Notes under the pieces: generated by a model
Told to the model about the DNA's origin: nothing
The model's input: the letters and a program-made list of their open reading frames with translations, nothing else
Databases searched by the model: none
Source of the DNA: Ophioceras dolichostomum
Taxonomy: Eukaryota; Ascomycota; Sordariomycetes; Magnaporthales; Ophioceraceae
Assembly (NCBI GenBank): GCA_003049485.1
Contig: PYST01000110.1
Location: 43,412 to 107,411, forward strand
Length of the DNA stretch: 64,000 bases
Reading direction: 5' to 3'
Position numbers and translations under genes: made by a program
Shown: in pieces, positions 31,858 through 42,012 of the stretch
How the letters are laid out: the number at the start of each line of letters is the position of its first letter
How positions within the stretch are numbered: position 1 is the first letter of the stretch

Positions 31858-33310
31858 CGAACTCTGACAGGTTCGGCAGACGCTAGGGTTGTTGGTACCT
31901 GTGTAGATCGGCGGGGCCTGGCCTTGGCTTTCTCTGGCTTCGGCTTGGGTCGTCGCAAGTTTGGCAGCCGCAGCGCGTCATCAATTGACATAGACACCTA
32001 CTAGGGTAGGTATCCTAGCTGTTGATTCAATCAACGAGTGGCTTTAATCCGCAACCGAGGAAGATGACGACGTTTGGCCCAGGCGTGGACCATACCTCAA
32101 CCAAACCTAGGTTGAGATCATGTCTGCCTCCTGGGTTTGATGCACCGGTTGCGTTATCACGTTGTTCCAAAACCACGGGTCTGGATGAGACGAGAATAGG
32201 CGATACTCGAGACCGTCGGTGCCTTCGGATGTATTGTGTTGGGCTGTTGGATTGTTGGGTGCGTGGATGTGATGAAGGTTTCGTCTGGAGGAATGATGGA
32301 TCTGATGGATGAGGTCAAGTCGACGCAACCGATTGCTTAGATAAGCGGCCAAGCTTGTGGCATTCGGCTCTGACAGCCCTCAACCTTCCCAAATGAAATG
32401 AGGCATTTTCCCAACTACTTCCTTGCAATTACCGAATTTCCTGGCTCTATATCGCTACAACAGTTGTAACGACTTCCTATGAGGCAAAGCAGGTAGATGT
32501 TCAAGTACTACCTAGGTTGACAATTTGTGATATTATCACCCTTATTATCGAGTCGAGGCTCGTGCAAGATGAGGGAAGAAGAAGAAAAAAAAAGAAAAAA
32601 AAATGGAAAAAAAAAGGGAAAAAAGAAGGGAAAAAAAGGGGGGGAAAAAGAAAAAAAAATGGGAAAAAAATGGAAAAAAAAAGGGAAAAAAGAGTAACAG
32701 CCAGACGAATGGAGTTATTTCCACGAGAAGGGTAGGAGGGTGTAAGTGTATGTACCTAGAGAGGTACCTGGTTCCTACTTGGCATCTGGTAGGTAGCAGG
32801 CATCACGGCGCTGGGTCTCGTTCTTGTTTTGTTTCCGGTCCTTTTGAAAGAATGCACACACAGGTACTCGGTGCCTTGATACGTACCTAGGTAGGTAGAC
32901 AACTGGGCTACAACCATTCGGATTGGTCGCGAAGGAAATTTCCGATGCTTTTATATTTGCTAGGCCCCAGCTCTCGTCATCTCCCCCCAGATCCCTTGGA
33001 CCCGCCCGACATGTTCGCCGGTTTACACTTGCGATTGTTAGGGAAGGTAGGTAGGCAGTTACAAGTACATGGCTCAGACAGAACGGCTGCTGACAATCAG
33101 CGGTCTTCATTTCTCCGCCGGTTTGTCCACCGTCAGGGAATCCCGTCTCGTCCGCCAAGGAGGCCGGTCGGTCGCGAAGAATCGATTGCCTCGACGTGAC
33201 GACTCAACACGAAGATGAATACATACATGGTCCGTCTTCGCACCTCCTGGACGCATGGTGAAAGTCGATATATCCGTGTACTCCCTTCCCTGCCCAGTCT
33301 CATGGTCCCC
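31858..33310. other. Spacer upstream of the GPHR gene, with a purine tract
   Basis: About 1.45 kb with no supported gene. It contains the GPHR promoter side, the purine tract at 32571-32694, small TAGG/CCTA patches near 32752-32800 and 32881-32900, and the 3' end of the stress-protein gene. Confidence 0.5.
32571..32694. repeat. Poly-purine (A/G) tract
   Basis: About 124 bases of almost pure A and G on the plus strand, broken by three T residues. It is built from runs of A spaced by GGG, with internal near-repeats such as AAATGGAAAAAAAAAGGG. Any apparent Lys-rich frame across it is composition, not a gene. Confidence 0.9.
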
Positions 33311-33405
33311 TCAATCCCCGAGGTCGCCGTCCTTCCCGTCGTCATCGTTATCCACGGTACGGCTGTCACGACTATGGCTCTTTTCGTCGTGTCCTTCGCC
33401 GTCGC

Positions 33406-33439
<34 letters not shown>

Positions 33440-34687
33440 GTCATCATCGTCGTGGCGTGGGTGCTCCCGTAGTGCAGCAGCTTCGGCAACTTCCATCTGG
33501 TGTAACCTTGTCTTCTTAATCTTCTGGTCGGGATCTCCTTTGCCCTGTGAAAGAAGTTGTTCGCCCGCCATAGTCTCAAACTCGTCATCGTCATCGTCGC
33601 CGCTCTCCTCATCGTCACTACCGCCCAGCGTGGACGGAGGAGGACGAACTGCGACGGAGGTGTCCATCAGCCCGCCGGCTTGGGAGGGGCCGAGGAGCGG
33701 CAAGATGGACGGCATGCTCTGCGAGCGCGGGTGCATATGGGCTTCCAAGTTGATCGGCTTTAGAGTCGGATCGAATGACGCCGGCAGTCCAATAGCGGCG
33801 GCCACCCTGTGAGCCTCTTCATCCGGCGAGAGCTTGGCTTCCATCTCGTATAGGCTACCGTTTTCGCTGTCTGCCTCGTGCTTCCCCTGGTTCGCGGCCA
33901 GCATCGAAAGATAACTCTGGCGGCTAGGGTCGTGCGTCCGTTTCTCCTTTTTTTTCTGGCGCTTGTCGACGTCCCTGACCACCACAGTGGGCACAGGTGA
34001 GTATTGGAGGCAGTACTTAGAGAACGAGTTTCTGGTGTTAACGAGCCCCTGGATGCCACCCAGAGAGCGGCCCCGAGTCCCGACAACGAGCATAGACGGT
34101 TGATACACATGGATCTGCGCATTCGAGAGGCCAGGTTAACGCTGACTGGTCAGCCATCATCAGCCGCCCCGGCTACTTCTTAGGGCGTCGTTCACATCGT
34201 GTATCACGAGGGCCGTAGCCCGATGTAGCTCGCAGATCTGGTGAAGGGCCTCCCGCCGATGGGGCCAGGATGTACTCACGAGCTTCTGGAAGGTCTCATG
34301 CAGCTTCCCGACAGCATATTCGAGCTTGATGCTGATGGCGCAGTTCGGGGGGATCTTCGCCTTGATGCGTTGTACCATCGCCTCCGCCTTGGCCTTGTAG
34401 TTCTTGTCGTCTCGGCCATCCCTCTCGGACACGTGGACGCAGATGACTTCGTCACCATCCTCAGCATACTCCTCGAGCAACCACTGCAGAGCGTAGTCCG
34501 AATACGAATGCTGATCGACTCCAGCCATCATAGTACGCGAACGTCTCCTAGGCTGGTACCCATCGTGCGTAAGGTTGATCGTGTATCCCAGAGTGTTGTT
34601 CTTTGTCGCCTCCCCGACAGGAATATTGTCGAAGGAGACATGTTGCCGAAACCTATCAGCCGGACGGGCGTCCGTTAGTACCTCCAT
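33311..34687 (-). CDS. Universal stress protein (UspA) domain protein with acidic tail
   Basis: Cytosolic UspA-fold protein of the type found across filamentous fungi; its function is poorly known. Exons 34280-34687 and 33311-34114 (intron 34115-34279, GTGAGT to GCAG) give 403 residues. The Usp fold spans about residues 50-175: VDQHSYSDYALQWLLEEYA, VICVHVSERD, a helix with KAKAEAMVQRIKAKIP, then YQPSMLVVGTRGRSLGGIQG and SPVPTVVVRDVDKR. GTRGR matches the start of the nucleotide-binding loop of ATP-binding Usps. A disordered C-terminal half ends in two acidic stretches, one with about fifteen consecutive Asp from a GAT/GAC repeat (plus-strand 33405-33456). The frame opens with a TTG at 34690, so the ATG at 34687 is the start; an extra 5' exon is possible. 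Confidence 0.82.
33405..33456. repeat. Coding ATC/GTC trinucleotide repeat (poly-Asp)
   Basis: Plus strand reads repeated CGTCAT units, which encode an Asp run in the minus-strand stress-protein gene. The mix of GAT and GAC codons argues for selection on the protein as well as slippage. Confidence 0.85.
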
Positions 34688-35611
34688 CAATCGTGTGACC
34701 AGTCGAGACTCGGGCTCGACATGAAACCGGAAACGGTCGACGGATATGGGGGTTTGAGAGGGGCAAATAGGGAAGCTGGTGGGCTGGTAGATCAGAGCTC
34801 AGATGGGGACAGGTGAATGTAGTACTGTGTAGGTGAGGTGTGTGAGGCTAGAAGGCGAAGGCAGCCGAGCGCAAAATGAGTGGAGTTTAGAAGGCGGGTG
34901 AAGGGGCTGGGGGAAGAGAAAGCGACCTAACACCCAAAAGAGCAGGCCACAGTTGTAGCAGAGAGATTTCGACTGTTCGGACTCTTCTACCTCCCTTTAT
35001 CCCGCAGTCTCTTCTCTGGTAGCTCCAGCCCCTGTTGATGGTGTCTTGACGCCGAAATAAGGTCGACAGTTATAATTGGGTTTGCAAGAAAGAACAGATG
35101 GTCGAGAGGGCCGATCGCTGCCAGGGATAGTGGGCTAGGTAAAATCTCGGGCGGCGATTTTAGGGTGGGGTACATGAAAGCCGTTGGCACTCCCGCATGC
35201 CAAACAACTAAAGCGTTGCAAGAGGCCCAGCCCATCTCGGTGGGCAGCTGGCAGCCGGAGCACTTCACTCCTAGCGATCCGTCAAAGGACCCCCACTCGA
35301 ACAAGCCCACAGCAACCGTCACACTGATGACTGGTCAAATTATTTCAGGATATTTGAGCTGTGGATTGGGTCGGCACTTCAGAAGGCATGGTCCGAGTCT
35401 TCCCCGCTTGCAGCAGGTCCGGCTGCATTGAGTCAGGCTTTGAGGCCTGCCCGTGTGGGAAGCATAGGGGGTGGCATGTTGCAGCCAGCGGAAGAGGAGT
35501 AAGGGTAGGACGCACCCAAGTCAGAGCAGATCTGACCTTTCCGATGCGGCAGGGATATCCAGTTCATCCATACCTCCCTAACACCAGGTGCCCTGGACGG
35601 GCAAGGCACCT

Positions 35612-35770
35612 CTAGGTAGGTTAGGTAGGCAGGCCTGCCTTGGTGCTAGAAGCTAGCCGTAGATGGGCGGTATGTAGATAGGCGGGTAAGCACCTATAAG
35701 GTCGGGAGCTCCGGGTGGGTAGGTGTATGTGGGGAGGTAGGAAGATACGTAATGGGTGGTAGGTACCTCA
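35612..35770. repeat. Cluster of TAGG short-repeat units
   Basis: Imperfect GGTAGG units scattered over 160 bases with one CCTA switch. It is the longest patch of the family here. Confidence 0.6.
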
Positions 35771-35917
35771 GGTACGGTAGAAACGTAAGGAAGGCATGTC
35801 ATCGAATCTGCCATTCAGTTCCCGCTCGCACTCCGTGCTTAGCTGGCCCACCTCAGACTGTAGTTTTCGTTTTCGTGGAGCTCATTCCTCAAGCAGCCTG
35901 GCTGCTGTCGGTTGGAG

Positions 35918-36453
35918 CTAGACGTTGGCAGGCGGAAGCCGAAGAGTTCTCCCCGTTGCAGTCGCTGACACTTGCCAACTACTGTCAGGCGATGACGGCG
36001 ACACGGCGAGTGACGGGTGGAAATGGAGGGACGTGGGAAATCGAAACGCGAGAAGATACATTCGACTTACCTTTCGGGCACGGGGGACAGTTTTCTCATG
36101 CGCGGCGAGTTCGTGCTCCTCTGCTTGCCCTGGGGCAGTAAAGGGTTCGCCAGTGGCTGGAAGGACACGGAGGCCACCGGCGACTTTCTCTCAGTAGGTT
36201 CCTGGCATACCTCGCTAGTGCTGCCGAAAACAGGGTGGACTTTTGAAATCTCGTCCTGGGTCCTGATAGCCCGGTGGCCTGCTGGATTGTAACTCTCGAC
36301 GGCGGCCTTGGCAGATTCGGACACGAGCTCCGACGGAGACATCGTGGTGTCATTACTATCGCATCGCGGACGGTCGGTTTTGCTAGGGTTTGACTGCTCT
36401 GCTGGACCGGCACCAGGGCTGCTCGGCAGCGCCGACGGGGCGAGATCTGACAT
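35918..36453 (-). CDS. Doubtful small hypothetical protein (two exons)
   Basis: A 128-codon frame starts at 36453 (MSDLAPSALPSSPGAGP) and ends two codons after a strong donor, GTAAGT at 36070. Splicing from 36071 to an acceptor at 35982 (CCTGACAG, with a good branch site) gives exons 36071-36453 and 35918-35981 and a 148-residue protein. It is Ser/Pro-rich, with no domain I recognise. A polypyrimidine CCCCCCCCTCAG directly precedes the ATG, so an upstream exon or leader intron is possible. Open sequence in the same frame continues up to a stop near 36640. This could equally be chance. Confidence 0.28.
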
Positions 36454-37632
36454 CTGAGGGGGGGGAGGCGCCGGGGTATATGTAGATTGTAGGGGACGTC
36501 GCCACCGAGTTCGGGACCGAGTTCGGGCAGATCGAGTGCCTGGAAAAAGTCGCGGACAATCAACCGTTTCGTGACGGAGTGGGTTGGCAGAACCGAGAGA
36601 CGCCAGTCTCTCCTTGGCCTCAGGAGACAGCGGCCAAGGTCATTCGTCAGGCCTCGTCATCGATATCGATGGCCTGGAAGCGGCCAAAGAAATACAGAAG
36701 GCGAAGGTGGTGGAAGATGAAGAAGAAGAAGGTGGGCGATCGCCGAGGCGTCGCCGTGGCCGTCGCCGTGGGCGTGTGGTCGTCAAGGGGGAGCGAGGAA
36801 GCAGCTGTGAGCACGGCGATGGGCGAAGGAGGTGCAACGTTGGTTTGTGGTTGTTGTCTGGCGCGGTCGCCTGATCGTTTGCCGGAGGCGAACTTCGATT
36901 CCGGTGTCGCAATGAATCGTCAAGCACCTGGAAATCCCCAAGTCCCGTGTGAAGACGGAGTCAGGTTGAGGTCGAGATTTACGAGGAGGCGGGCGGGCAG
37001 ACAAGACGCAGCTAGGTGTGGGGTGTAGGGTGTTGCCAGGCACGATGCCTAGGTAGGTGGTCGGTGTTGGGTGCGATCAGGAATAAAATCGTGCCACCAT
37101 CGTCTCGCGCAGGTTCAAGGTTCGACGGCAATCTCGGTGATCAACTGGTGTGCGAAGGGAAGAACAGCTAACAGCAACTGGGTAGGTACCCGATAGATTA
37201 GAAGACGAGAACTGGTGTGTGGCGCCGGTGGTGATCATTGGTGGTGTTCACGGACGGTGCGAATTCGCTTGAAGCTGGGTAAGGTGGTAGGTGTAGACCC
37301 AGAGACAACTGCACCAAGTCGGCTGCATGCAATGGGCCCGACGCGACACAGCTGCGCCACTGACAACCTCTCGACAGATTTAAGACAGCTAGAAAAGAAT
37401 CGGCGTAGTCCAGCACATCTCGTTTTCGTAGGTAGGGAAATAGGATAGGTGGTAGGTACGTAGGTACTGTCACCTCGGTAGATTTGCGGGTCTCTTCGTC
37501 TTCCATCCTTTATAGGTCAGGTCAGGTCCGCTCGCAGTCCCACAAATGGCGTAGCACCACAAAGCTGGTCGCCGTCACCAGGTCTCTGCCCCTCGTCAAG
37601 CTCGACAAGCTAGGGTACTATATTCACCTAGT

Positions 37633-37680
37633 ACGTACCTTAGGCAGGTAGGTACCAGGTAGGGAGGTGTAGGTATGTTC
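37633..37680. repeat. TAGG/CCTA short-repeat patch
   Basis: GTACGTACCTTAGGCAGG followed by GGTACCAGGTAGG and more GGTA units. Confidence 0.6.
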
Positions 37681-37992
37681 CCCCGGGAGGTGGCAGGCAA
37701 CACGACCTCACTGTACACAATCGTATGTATAAGCCGAGATCACATACATGCACCTACGATTTGCCCTGGAGAAGTAGCTTCCAATAACAGGCATTTGGAA
37801 TCATGGGGATGCAGCTTATACATCGGAGTGTACGACATTCATTCCGGAACCCACCCTCGTATTGAATGGTGTTTGGTTGATTGAGGCGGGAGATAAGAGC
37901 CTTCGACTTGCGTCTTGTTCATCTAGGTCCTATTTTTCTGCGCCTCCAACCCCGCCGCATCAGATCGCAGCCTCGAACAGGATGCAGCAGCA

Positions 37993-38021
37993 ACCTACCT
38001 AGGTAGGTAGGTAGGTAGGAA
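37993..38021. repeat. TAGG/CCTA short-repeat patch
   Basis: ACCTACCTAGGTAGG followed by a tandem GTAG run: an inverted-repeat core with a one-sided extension. Confidence 0.75.
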
Positions 38022-38730
38022 GGGAAGTACTCCGTTGGTGTACATGTTGGCATGTTGGCATACTAGCGGGCAGATGTCGAAATTCCTGCAGGTTGGGTCG
38101 CCGGAATGCAACTCGATACCACGGCCAACGAGGAACAGACTGATGCAGCTGCTACCCTCTCCGATCTCGGTGTCGATACCTGCCCGCCCAAGTTCCACGG
38201 GAGCAGTAATGCAGCCAATGAGGTAACCGCGTTTGGCATGAGGCGCTCTTTCATTTCCTTATCGGTTCCGCGTCTGTCGTACCGCATCCCTCCGTGGTCC
38301 AGAAAACGCATTTAGTTACCAAGAGCACAGTACAACGAGAACAGACTGATCTCCTCCGAGCGCCTTCTTCAGGCTCCCAATCCCATGGTCCACGTAACCG
38401 CCGGAGCAGCCAGGTCCTCAAGAGTATATAACACAACGCCTAGACGCCAGTAATGCAGCATTATTGAGATGACCATCTCCCTCCCGTCATTCCCTGTTCG
38501 TTGCTCATCGTTCATTGCTCGATACTCGCCCGCTCGGAGGATATTCCGCATTGCACTTTGCGCGCTGCTTGTGACCCATGCATTGTGCCACCCTCACTCG
38601 TGAAACAAGAGCTCAAAATGACGTAGGTACAGAGCAACAGCATGCCAGAGCGGACTGACCAGTTAAGGAAAGAGGCGATCAGGGGCCCTTTTTTTTTTCT
38701 TTGGCTCTCTCATAACAGCTTCCGACTTTC

Positions 38731-40423
38731 TCACACGTACGTGCGCGACAAGTTCCGAAGATACCAGTCAACCAGTTTCCTGCCAACTTTGGCCTCTGAG
38801 ATGTGGATAAGGTCCTAGGAACGAAGTTAGCATGGGTTCATCCTTTCGCCTGATTTTCTAGGCACCACCCTACGCGGGGGCTCAAACATACCCCCTGTAA
38901 GGCGTAGTCTAGATCGCTGACGTTGACAAGCTCGCCTTCGAGAAGCGCGTGGTCGGTCCAGCGCAACTGCTTGGTGCGCTGCTTGTTAACGAGAAGCCAG
39001 GACCGGAGCTCCTCCGGCTTTACGGACAGGAAGCCAGCGAGCTTGTTGAGATCCATCGTCGTGTAAAGCCGCAGATAGGATTTGACCGTGGGGCTCCACA
39101 TGTTCGTCTTGACCTCGTCCATGAAGACAGACAGGTGGTGCTCGATCGGGTCCACGTTCATCTCCGGGCTGTCGAAGTCGGGGGGCACCGGCGAGATGAA
39201 CTTGGGACAGGCCGCCCGGAAGAGCTCCTCGAAGATGGGCAGAGACTCTGGGCCACCCCGCTGCAGCTTCAGAAGCTGGTCACCGTACTTCTCCCGAAGC
39301 GCCGTGTGGATCGTGTCGTCCAGGCGGGTGGGGTGGAACGCCACGCAGATGGCGATCAAAGCCAGCATCTGGTCATTTTTTTTCGTGATCGAGTCGTACT
39401 GGGCGTTCTTCTGGAAGTTCTTGGTCCGAGATACATAGACGAGGATGTGGCTGAACATGCGGATGGCGTCGGCATAGCGGCGGATCATCATGTACGAAAA
39501 GCCGACGTAGTAGTAGGTGGTGAAGTGGGCAGCCATGACGCGGGCAAACATGGCCTTCTTGTTGAGCTCGATGTCGTCGAGAGTTTTGAGGGCCAGGGTG
39601 AAATCTCCGAGCAGACAGTGGACCCGCAGAAGTCCAATGATGGAGAAGTAGCCGAGCATCCTGTACAAGCTCTTGGAGCCATAGTCCCCAGCCACAGCTG
39701 CCGGGTCCTCGTTTCGCTTCATCGCCACGAGCTGCTCCAAGATCTGCGACCTCTGTATGAGGGAGTAGAGCACGTTCAGCACGCTATAGCAGCCCCAAGT
39801 GTTTGGGTTCTCCCGCAGTATCTGCACCTCCTCCTCGTTGTTCGCCTGCCTCGCGATCCTCATTCTGTACGTGGAAAACGAATTGAATTGGTAGATGAAC
39901 TCGTCAATGACATCCCAAGCCCAGTAGTACTGTGGTGATATGAGACAGACGACGCAGTTAGCAACCGTGCATCAAACGCTCGCGGGGCCAACAACACGGA
40001 CGACAGTATCGTCTTCGAGTGAGAAGAGGATGGCAAATCAGGGTAGACATGTGGGTGGGTAGATAGGTAGGTAGGTAGGTAGGTAGGTAGGTAGGTAGGT
40101 AAGCAGCTACTAACAGACGGTGGCTCGAGGTCGACTGGACCCTCCGAGTTGAGGATGAAGTGGAAGAGGCTGCAGTACTGGTCGTAGCTCTGGAACTTGA
40201 TCTCCAGAGGCGCAGAGAAATCCAAGGGCTGAGCGGCGGCGACCAGCCTTGACTGGATGTCGTCGGTCTGCTGGGCCAAGGACAGAGCGATGTGGCCGGA
40301 ATCGTCTAGGCCATCTTCGTACTGCACCTGCTCTCGGTAGTCGGCGACCAGAGCCTCCTCCTCCACGTCGCTGTCGTCTCCTAGGACACGGGCTTGTGCC
40401 GCGTCATTCTGAAAGGAGCTCAT
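38731..40423 (-). CDS. EIF3L: Translation initiation factor eIF3 subunit l
   Basis: PCI-domain subunit of eIF3, which binds the 40S ribosomal subunit and mRNA during initiation. It is present in filamentous fungi but absent from budding yeast. Exons: 40115-40423, 38892-39929, 38731-38814, giving 476 residues, the family length. Marks include FQSYDQYCSLFHFILNSEGP, then across the first splice EPPS-YYWAWDVIDEF, TYYYVGFSYMMIRRYADAIR, KSYLRLYTTMDLNKLAGFL near the PCI winged helix, and across the last splice DYALQG-DLIHISEAKVGRK, ending NLSRTYV. Intron 1 (39930-40114) contains a pure tandem GGTA array. The start MSSFQNDAAQ is chosen; an in-frame ATG 69 bases upstream (40492) adds a non-conserved stretch. 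Diverges from EFL1. Confidence 0.95.
40058..40103. repeat. Pure tandem GGTA array inside the eIF3l intron
   Basis: About nine consecutive GGTA units in one orientation, close to the 5' splice donor of the first intron (40114). It is the purest tandem tract of the family in the window. Confidence 0.85.
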
Positions 40424-41099
40424 GATGGTGGCCTTGCAGTGCGGCAATGAAGTCTCCTCCGATTTTGGGGCAGCCTCCAACCTTCGAAACAAAAATCAGC
40501 GGAGGATGGTGGAGGGAATAGGCCGAGGGGTTCTCTGCGGGTTTTGGGTGCAATGATAAGCGAATGATTTTTTGGGGGGGTTTTAGGGTTTTTTTTTGGC
40601 CTTTTTTGCAACTCCTCACCTACCAAGCCCTGGTGGGGTTTTCGTCTTGGCCTTATCGCTTATCGTCACTTCAATGCCCCTCGTTTCCTAGAACGACATC
40701 GTCAACTTTACTCCCAATATGGTTGACTGAGTGACAAGGCTGAAAAGACAATTTCAACGTAGACATAGAAAGAGAACTATATGGCTCCTCGGCAAATGTA
40801 TTGCAGTGCCGACTCGGCGTCGTGACTTTCCATTGCTTGCCAGAATGGCTTATACAAGTATCATTATGACTCAACGTCGTCCACGCTATCGGTAGCCTAC
40901 GCACCACATTCGGAGGAACATTCCCAAATATTCACAAATATCCATCCCCCGTCTCCCCTCTTCCTCAAGGCTTATTACTCGCCCGAGATCACATAAATGC
41001 TCCGCGAGGAACTTTCTCAAGGCCTACCTTGCGCGCTTATTCTCCAACATTCCTGTCCTCAAAGGGCTGGGGAGTCGGTCCCTGTGAGCCACAACGAGA
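40424..41099. promoter_or_regulatory. Bidirectional promoter region, eIF3l and EFL1
   Basis: 676 bases between two divergent translation genes. A T-rich/G-rich stretch (40565-40610) with runs of seven G and nine T lies close to the eIF3l start. No defined element is recognised. Confidence 0.4.
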
Positions 41100-41964
41100 A
41101 TGCCTTTGGTTAACCCCGAACAGCTGGCGCAGCTCCAGCAACATGCGGACAACATCCGGAACGTACGTGTTGACGCAATGACGCGATGCCCTCGTGATAC
41201 TGATCTCTGCTAACTCTTGGATTCCTCGCCCTCTGACGGCCATTCTTTCCTACGCCCATAGATTTGCATACTAGCACATGTGGTACGTCGCCCTTGACCC
41301 ATCCTGCCCTCTTGTCTACTACCTCCGCGTACACTCTGCACCTGAAACCTAGCGATAGCTACTAACTCGGAAACGGAGGCTTCGCCATAGGATCATGGCA
41401 AGACTTCCCTGACAGATGCGCTTCTCGCGACAAATGGCATCATCTCGGCGAAGCTGGCCGGCAAGATCAGATACCTCGACTCCCGGCCAGACGAACAACT
41501 TCGAGGCATCACGATGGAGTCGTCAGCCATATCGCTGCTATTCAGCATTATGAGAAGGCAAAAGCCCGGCGCTGCCCCGGAACCGACGGATTATCTGATC
41601 AACCTTATCGACTCTCCGGGCCACATCGACTTCAGCAGTGAGGTTTCCACGGCGTCCCGGCTTTGCGACGGCGCCGTGGTGCTGGTGGATGCTGTTGAGG
41701 GCGTGTGTAGCCAGACCGTTACGGTCCTTCGACAAACCTGGACTGAGAAGCTCAAGCCGTTGCTGGTGATCAACAAGATCGACCGGCTAGTCACGGAGCT
41801 TAAGATGACGCCGAGCGAAGCCTACGTCCACCTAAGTAAGATCCTGGAACAGGTGAACGCAGTGCTGGGCAGCTTCTTCCAAGGCGAACGCATGGAGGAG
41901 GATCTGAACTGGCGGGAGAGGTTGGAGGAGCGTGTGGCGGCCGCAGCGAAACGATCGGAGGCAG

Positions 41965-42012
<48 letters not shown>

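Larger units (their letters stand above)
34688..38730. other. Large, nearly gene-free region
   Basis: About 4 kb between the stress-protein gene and eIF3l. It holds one doubtful two-exon frame (35918-36453), several TAGG/CCTA patches (about 35612-35770, 37633-37680, 37993-38021) and an Arg/Glu-biased stretch near 36700-36790 whose frames look compositional. No other gene is supported. Confidence 0.45.

Noticed and set aside
32517..32890. Lys-rich open frames around 32.6 kb
   Set aside because: Pure consequence of the poly-purine tract; no start context or conserved sequence.
36579..37028. 149-codon plus-strand frame and the 95-codon minus-strand frame at 36640-36927
   Set aside because: Arg/Lys/Glu- or Ser/Arg-biased composition, no splice logic that joins them, no recognisable motif.
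38949..39938. 329-codon plus-strand frame over eIF3l
   Set aside because: Antisense shadow; the minus-strand protein is clearly eIF3l.
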